Source: Dethiobacter sp. (GTDB lineage: Bacteria > Bacillota_D > Dethiobacteria > Dethiobacterales > Dethiobacteraceae). Taken from it: 16,979 bases of DNA. The notes under the pieces were generated by a model. It saw nothing but the letters and a program-made list of their open reading frames with translations. It did not search any database and had not been told where the DNA came from. The position numbers and the translations under genes were made by a program. Shown here piece by piece: positions 12,709-16,979 of this stretch (positions are counted from its first letter, which is position 1; the number at the start of each line of letters is the position of its first letter). The stretch spans positions 1 through 16,979 of the forward strand of contig JAGXSQ010000070.1 in NCBI GenBank assembly GCA_018333395.1, given 5' to 3'.

Positions 12709-15126
12709 CTATTTACCGTCACTTGCTGCCGGAGAAAGTTGCGGCTCCACCGTCCAGCCGGAGCCGTCACTCCGGATAGTGACAGCACCGTGCAGATCAG
12801 TGCGAAAGATAGCCGACTCTTTTTGCTGCAAAAGCAAGAGCGCCTCCGCATGCGGATGACCATATGTGTTGCGCCCCACGGAGATTACGGCTGTCTCGGC
12901 ACCGACTGCTTCCAGTAATGCGGCCGACATCGCTCTGCGGCTGCCGTGGTGAGGCACCTGCAGAACGTCAGCTGACAAACGGCCTGGCTGCTGGTGAAGC
13001 AGCCGGTCTAACGCCTCCCTCTCCGCATCCGACGTCAGCAACAGGGAAAAATCACGGAAGGAAAGGCGCAGCACCAGCGCATTGTTGTTAACGTCATCCA
13101 CAGTATGACGGATTTTCTCCAGCGGAGGCGACAGCACCTCAAGCACCACATTCTCCCCAAAAAGCAGACGATCGCCGCCGGAGAGGACCAGTTCCGGCAC
13201 AGCGGCGGCCGCCAGTAACTCCCTGACGGCCAAAAAGGTTTCGTTATCATCTGTCTCCCCATTGCTGGCAAAGCGCCTGACGGCTATACCCGACAAGACG
13301 GCTGGCATACCGCCGTGGTGATCCTCTGACGGATGGGTCAGAACAAGCAGGTCAAGACTTGCCACCCGTCGGCTCCGCAGATAAGGCAGCACGATCCTTT
13401 CTCCGGGGTCAAAATTGCTGCCCGGCCGGCCACCACCGGCGTCCACCAAGATGTTTTGCCCGGCGGGAGTGCGGATAAAGACAGACAATCCCTGTCCCAC
13501 GTCCAGAAAAACGACTTCCAGCGGCCGGCCGGAGCCGCCGCCCAGACTCGCCCCCCAAAAGGGGGTAAAGACGGCCAGGTTCAGGATAACTAGCGCCGCC
13601 AAAACAAGCCTCGGCCGAGTCCAGCATATTTTAACGCCGCCGGCAAACAACCCCAGCAGGAGAAAGTACCCCGCCCACACCACCGGGGGCAGCGGCGGCG
13701 GCCGAACCGCCGCAAAGGGCAATGCCGCCAGCATGTTGGGCAGCTCATTCAACGCGCCAAGAACCGGGTAAGCCGCCAGGCAAAACGGCGCCGCCAGCAG
13801 CGGAGAAAAAAGGGCGGCCACCAGCGCTAAAAGGCCGAGCCACATAAACACACCAACCAGAGGAACGCAGAGCAAATTGGCCGGGACAGAGAGCAGCGGC
13901 AGCAAAGAGAACAGGCTAAGCTGCAGCGGCAGCACAGCCAGCTGCGCCCCAAGTGTTACAGCGAGCGGTCCGGCCAGAAAGCGCGGTAGGCGCGAAAAAT
14001 TGGCCTGCAAGCGTGGTGTGAGCAGCAAAATCCCCAGCGTTGCCAGGAAAGAAAGCTGGAACGAAAGGCTAAACAGCCAGTGCGGGCGAAAAAAGAGCAT
14101 CAGCAGCGCGGCCGCCGCCAAAGCGCGTACGCCGTCACCCTCGCGGCCCAAATGCCGTGCGGCCAACACCAGCCAAAGCATAATGGCCGAACGCCAGACC
14201 GGCGCCTCCCCGCCGGTCAGCAGTACATAGCCCAGGACTAAAACGGCCGCAAGGACTGCCGCCAGTAGCTTCTGGCGCAGGCGCCTGGTGACGAGCAGCG
14301 CAAAAGCCGCCACAAACGCGGTATGCACCCCTGATACCGACAAGAGATGCGTCAGCCCGAGGAGCCGGTACGCTTCCTCGGTTGGCACGGCCAACTGCTC
14401 CGTCTCTCCCAAAAGCAACCCGGCTGCCAACCCTGCCTCCGGCGGCGGCAGCCAGCGGGTCAGCGCTTCTTTAACACGCCCGCGCGCTCCTTCCGCGGCA
14501 GCAAGCCAGAAGTACCCGCCCCGGCCCGGCAAAATCTCCACCGCCTGCCAACCGACCGCAAAAGTGGCGGAGACCCCTTCCCCCGCCAGGAACGAAGCGT
14601 AGTTGAAGCCGCCGGGGTTTCTCTGCCCCGGCGGTACGACCAGTTCCCCGGACAACCTGAGACGCTGTCCGTAGGTCAAGACAAGGGCAGCGGGTGGCCG
14701 GAATACGCTGACGCGGATCCGCGACCGCACCTTTGCCGGCTCTTCTCCCGGGAAAGCGGCCTGCTCCACCTGAAAAAGAAAAACAACCCTTTTGTCGTCC
14801 CCGGACTGCACGCGGTGAACGTAACCGGATAAAACGACTTGGCGTCCCAGAAAATTCTCCAGCGGAGCATGGATTTCCCGCTCCGCTATCCGCAGGGAGA
14901 GCGCCCCCAGCAGCAAAAAAACAGCGAGCATGGGCCCTAAAACCGTTTTCCGCCGGACACCAAGCCAGAGCGTCACAGAGCCAAGGACTAGCAAAAAACC
15001 CGCCAGCCAGGTAACAGGAGCCAGGTACAGCCTAGCCAGGGCAATGCCGGCGGCGAAAGCTACCGCCAGCGGCGGCAACGCCTCCACCGTTTTCCCTTCC
15101 CCTTCTCCCCTGCCGGCCATCTGCAT
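12709..15126 (-). CDS. comEC: ComEC/Rec2-family DNA uptake channel protein with metallo-beta-lactamase-like domain
   Basis: An 805-residue membrane protein forming the channel for single-stranded DNA in natural transformation. Order of parts: N-terminal membrane segments, a DUF4131 OB-like domain at about 60-190, the competence domain with LLSVSGVHTAFV near 264 and many helices up to about 520, then a metallo-beta-lactamase-like domain. The last has FLDVGQG near 540, the metal motif THPSEDHHGG near 599 (fits HxxxDHxGG), VPHHGS near 726 and GHPHAE near 758. The length is normal for full ComEC. I chose ATG 15126 because GGGAG is seven bases upstream and it sits one base after the rnhA stop; a longer frame to 15198 only overlaps rnhA. 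The nuclease-like domain keeps its ligands. No comEA or other competence gene is in view. Confidence 0.92.
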   Translation of the reverse strand: MQMAGRGEGEGKTVEALPPLAVAFAAGIALARLYLAPVTWLAGFLLVLGSVTLWLGVRRKTVLGPMLAVFLLLGALSLRIAEREIHAPLENFLGRQVVLSGYVHRVQSGDDKRVVFLFQVEQAAFPGEEPAKVRSRIRVSVFRPPAALVLTYGQRLRLSGELVVPPGQRNPGGFNYASFLAGEGVSATFAVGWQAVEILPGRGGYFWLAAAEGARGRVKEALTRWLPPPEAGLAAGLLLGETEQLAVPTEEAYRLLGLTHLLSVSGVHTAFVAAFALLVTRRLRQKLLAAVLAAVLVLGYVLLTGGEAPVWRSAIMLWLVLAARHLGREGDGVRALAAAALLMLFFRPHWLFSLSFQLSFLATLGILLLTPRLQANFSRLPRFLAGPLAVTLGAQLAVLPLQLSLFSLLPLLSVPANLLCVPLVGVFMWLGLLALVAALFSPLLAAPFCLAAYPVLGALNELPNMLAALPFAAVRPPPLPPVVWAGYFLLLGLFAGGVKICWTRPRLVLAALVILNLAVFTPFWGASLGGGSGRPLEVVFLDVGQGLSVFIRTPAGQNILVDAGGGRPGSNFDPGERIVLPYLRSRRVASLDLLVLTHPSEDHHGGMPAVLSGIAVRRFASNGETDDNETFLAVRELLAAAAVPELVLSGGDRLLFGENVVLEVLSPPLEKIRHTVDDVNNNALVLRLSFRDFSLLLTSDAEREALDRLLHQQPGRLSADVLQVPHHGSRRAMSAALLEAVGAETAVISVGRNTYGHPHAEALLLLQQKESAIFRTDLHGAVTIRSDGSGWTVEPQLSPAASDGK

Positions 15127-15127
15127 T

Positions 15128-15571
15128 TTAGCGCTCCCAACGAGGAATGGCGGCCTTGGCCAGCCGGTCGCAACGGTTATTGAGCTCATTGTCAGCATGA
15201 CCTGTCACTTTGACCCATTCCACCTGATGTTTAGCGGTTAAAGAAAGTAAGCGCTCCCAGAGGTCCCTGTTTTCCACCGGCCGCTTTTGGCTGTTTTGCC
15301 AGCCGTTTTGTTGCCACTTATCCAGCCATCTTTGCCGGAAAGCGTTAACAAGATAAGCACTGTCACTGTGCACCAAGGCATGACACGGCTCTTTTAACTG
15401 TTCCAAAGCGGCAATGGCTGCCTGCAGTTCCATGCGCTGATTAGTCGTAGCCGCTTCTCCCCCGCTGATTTCTTTTTCATGTTCCCCGTATTGCAGCACG
15501 GCCGCAAAGCCACCCGGACCCGGGTTGCCTGAGCAAGCCCCATCTGTATAGATATTGATTCTTTTCATCAT
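15128..15571 (-). CDS. rnhA: Ribonuclease HI
   Basis: An RNase H type 1 of about 147 residues that cuts the RNA strand of RNA-DNA hybrids in the cytoplasm. The fold signatures are complete: [15 protein letters not shown] at the start (first catalytic Asp), [10 protein letters not shown] (catalytic Glu), [11 protein letters not shown] (second Asp), and [17 protein letters not shown] at the end (last Asp and the flexible His). Starts possible are ATG 15571 or the adjacent ATG 15568, both with GGTGGGG just upstream, or ATG 15583, which has AGGG about seven bases upstream but adds four residues atypical of the family. Its stop is one base from the comEC start, so the two are co-transcribed and probably coupled, from a promoter at 15597-15624. 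Confidence 0.93.
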   Translation of the reverse strand: MMKRINIYTDGACSGNPGPGGFAAVLQYGEHEKEISGGEAATTNQRMELQAAIAALEQLKEPCHALVHSDSAYLVNAFRQRWLDKWQQNGWQNSQKRPVENRDLWERLLSLTAKHQVEWVKVTGHADNELNNRCDRLAKAAIPRWER

Positions 15572-15596
15572 CCACCCCACCATAAACTTTCCCTAG

Positions 15597-15624
15597 ATTA
15601 TACCACCCGTTGAGCGGACGGCAA
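15597..15624 (-). promoter_or_regulatory. Sigma-A-like promoter of rnhA-comEC
   Basis: On the minus strand TTGCCG (15619-15624), a 16-base spacer and a perfect TATAAT (15597-15602). The start of transcription would fall within a few bases of 15590, giving a very short leader before rnhA. Confidence 0.6.
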
Positions 15625-15689
15625 AGCAGAATAATTCTAAGTATAATTTTTGGTGTATTTGCAGATATTTATCTCAGGTCGCAGTTTTT

Positions 15690-15695
15690 GGAGGT
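15690..15695 (+). promoter_or_regulatory. Ribosome binding site fixing the GTG start of the germination gene
   Basis: A consensus GGAGGT lies eight bases before GTG 15704. It is the only strong Shine-Dalgarno ahead of the long plus-strand frame and sets its start. Confidence 0.8.
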
Positions 15696-15703
15696 CAAGC
15701 AGC

Positions 15704-16979
15704 GTGAACGCTTTTTCCGTTCTAGCCAAAAAAATCAGCCGGCGCCTCACCCGTACACCAAAAAGGATCGCCTCGCCAAAACAGCAGGAAAAACAGGAAA
15801 AGCGCGATTCCCGGGCTGAGGATATTCGGCCCGATTCTCCGGGACTGGACAGACGCCTAGAGCTCGTCAGAGAGCGCCTCGGTGAGAGCAGGGACGTGGT
15901 AACTCGCAGTTTCACTAGCGGCAACGGGCGCGTGCGTCTGGCCATCCTATACATTGACGGTATGGTGGATCGGAAACTGTTAAGTGACAATATTATCCAT
16001 CCCCTCCAGGACAGCAACCAGTTGCAGCGGTACTATAAAGAGTTAAAGCCGTCCAACGCTTTACAGATGATTCCGGAGCTAGTCGTGAGCGGCAGTGAGG
16101 TAGCCATCGCCCCCGACCTGACCCAAGCGCTAAAACAGGTGCTCTCAGGCGACACAGCGCTCCTGGTGGACGGTGAGGAAAGAATCCTCATTTTGGGCAC
16201 TCGCTTCTGGGCCATGCGCGCCGTCACCGAGCCGGAAACAGAGTCAGCCGTGCGCGGGCCACGCGAAGGTTTTACCGAAACGCTGCGCGTCAATACTTCC
16301 CTGTTGCGCCGCCGCCTCCGCCACGAGAAACTGCGCCTGGAAACGATGCGGGCGGGGCGGCGTACCGGCACCGATATCGTCGTCGCCTATATTGACGACA
16401 TCGTCAACCCGCATGTACTGGCGGAAGTGCGGCAGCGTATCGCCGCCATCGACACCGACGCCATTCTGGAGTCAGGCTACATCGAGGAATTTATCGAAGA
16501 CACGCCCTGGTGTGTGTTCCCGCAGCTAGAACACACCGAGCGGGTAGACAAGGCGGCCGCCGCCATCCTGGAGGGGCGCGTTGTCATCATGACCGACAAC
16601 ACCCCGCTGGCTTTGATTGTTCCTACTTTTTTCTTTCAGTTTCTACAGGCCGCTGAAGATTACTACGAGCGGCCCTTTATCGGCATCGCCTTAAGGATGC
16701 TGCGCCTGTTTGTCATAAACGTGGCCCTAATCCTGCCGGCCACTTATGTGGCCGTAATCACTTTCCACCAGGAAATGCTGCCTACCCCGCTGTTGCTGAG
16801 CATTGCCGCCGCCCGCGAAGGGATTCCCGTGCCGGCGGTTGCTGAGGCGTTATTGATGGAAGCGACCTTTGAAGTCCTGCGTGAAGCCGGCGTACGCCTG
16901 CCCAAAACGGTGGGCCAGGCCGTCAGCATTGTCGGCGGACTGGTAGTGGGCGACGCCGCCATCCGTGCCGGCCTGGTCT
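15704..16979 (+). CDS. GerA-family spore germination receptor subunit A (3' end beyond window)
   Basis: The first 425 residues of a GerA/GerKA/SpoVAF-type protein, the A subunit of nutrient germinant receptors in the inner membrane of endospores. After a basic N-terminal region of about 50 residues comes the soluble domain with DVVTRSF and ILYIDGMVDR, then VDGEERILIL, PREGFTETLRVNTSLLRRR, VVAYIDDIVNP, SGYIEEFIED and TDNTPLALIVPTFFFQF. Hydrophobic segments begin near residue 330 (LRLFVINVALILPATYV). The last residues in view, VGQAVSIVGGLVVGDAAI, are the hallmark membrane motif of the family. The start is GTG 15704 behind a strong GGAGGT. It is divergent from rnhA across a spacer of about 130 bases; a TATAAT at 15642-15647 points toward it, but no convincing -35 or sigma-G motif is seen. 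Which receptor operon it belongs to cannot be told. Confidence 0.93.
   Translation, partial: MNAFSVLAKKISRRLTRTPKRIASPKQQEKQEKRDSRAEDIRPDSPGLDRRLELVRERLGESRDVVTRSFTSGNGRVRLAILYIDGMVDRKLLSDNIIHPLQDSNQLQRYYKELKPSNALQMIPELVVSGSEVAIAPDLTQALKQVLSGDTALLVDGEERILILGTRFWAMRAVTEPETESAVRGPREGFTETLRVNTSLLRRRLRHEKLRLETMRAGRRTGTDIVVAYIDDIVNPHVLAEVRQRIAAIDTDAILESGYIEEFIEDTPWCVFPQLEHTERVDKAAAAILEGRVVIMTDNTPLALIVPTFFFQFLQAAEDYYERPFIGIALRMLRLFVINVALILPATYVAVITFHQEMLPTPLLLSIAAAREGIPVPAVAEALLMEATFEVLREAGVRLPKTVGQAVSIVGGLVVGDAAIRAGLV

Noticed and set aside
14347..14832. Plus-strand ORF of 161 codons opposite comEC
   Set aside because: Antisense shadow with Arg/Pro-rich composition typical of spurious frames.
12709..15198. 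Longer comEC starting at 15198
   Set aside because: The extension only overlaps rnhA in another frame; GGGAG and spacing support ATG 15126.
15604..15704. Sigma-G promoter for the germination gene
   Set aside because: An AGAATA block is present near 15628 but no matching CAT-type -10 at the right spacing.
1..16979. CRISPR array, tRNA or rRNA genes, phage or defence island
   Set aside because: No regularly spaced repeats, no tRNA-like cloverleaf that I could recognise, and no integrase, toxin-antitoxin or nuclease genes apart from the IS21 fragment, RNase HI and ComEC.

Overview
The window looks like a chromosomal segment of an endospore-forming Firmicute, probably of class Clostridia. The evidence is a GerA-type spore germination receptor subunit, the trmK - nif3-like (YqfO type) - zinc-ribbon neighbourhood typical of Firmicutes, strong Shine-Dalgarno sites, sigma-A-like promoters and frequent GTG or TTG starts. 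Coding DNA is fairly GC-rich and the spacers are AT-rich. Almost everything is on the minus strand; only a decayed IS21 fragment and the germination gene read rightward. || LAYOUT. 1-305: 5' part of thiC (minus) with a close sigma-A-like promoter and no visible TPP riboswitch. 306-1191: a gene-poor, decayed stretch with a possible small Cys-rich ORF, hairpins, an IS21-like left end carrying a good promoter, a 50-codon remnant of the IstA transposase, and a frameshifted or structured 250-base segment with nested inverted repeats. 1192-3757: coiled-coil zinc-ribbon protein, Nif3/YqfO-like protein and TrmK, with a terminator overlapping the end of nif3. 3834-7662: a ferric-iron ABC transporter operon (fbpA-fbpB-fbpC order in transcription) with its own promoter and a Fur-like palindrome just downstream of that promoter. 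7879-12628: GT4 glycosyltransferase, a nucleotidyltransferase fused to a degenerate phosphohexomutase domain, and a SAM-dependent methyltransferase, in that transcription order. 12709-15571: rnhA and comEC, tightly coupled behind one promoter. 15704-16979: 5' part of a gerA-family gene, divergent from rnhA. || HOW THE GENES FIT. The Fbp proteins form a complete iron importer: binding protein, double-length permease and ATPase. GT4 plus sugar-nucleotide enzyme suggests synthesis of an intracellular glucan or another polysaccharide; the methyltransferase may or may not belong. rnhA/comEC and trmK/nif3/zinc ribbon are housekeeping groups. || I see no convincing new multi-gene system. The points most worth a second look are the nucleotidyltransferase whose mutase half has lost all four catalytic motifs, the hairpin that can hide the Shine-Dalgarno of the TTG-started glycosyltransferase, the nested inverted repeats at 1007-1170, and the iron-binding protein without a lipobox.
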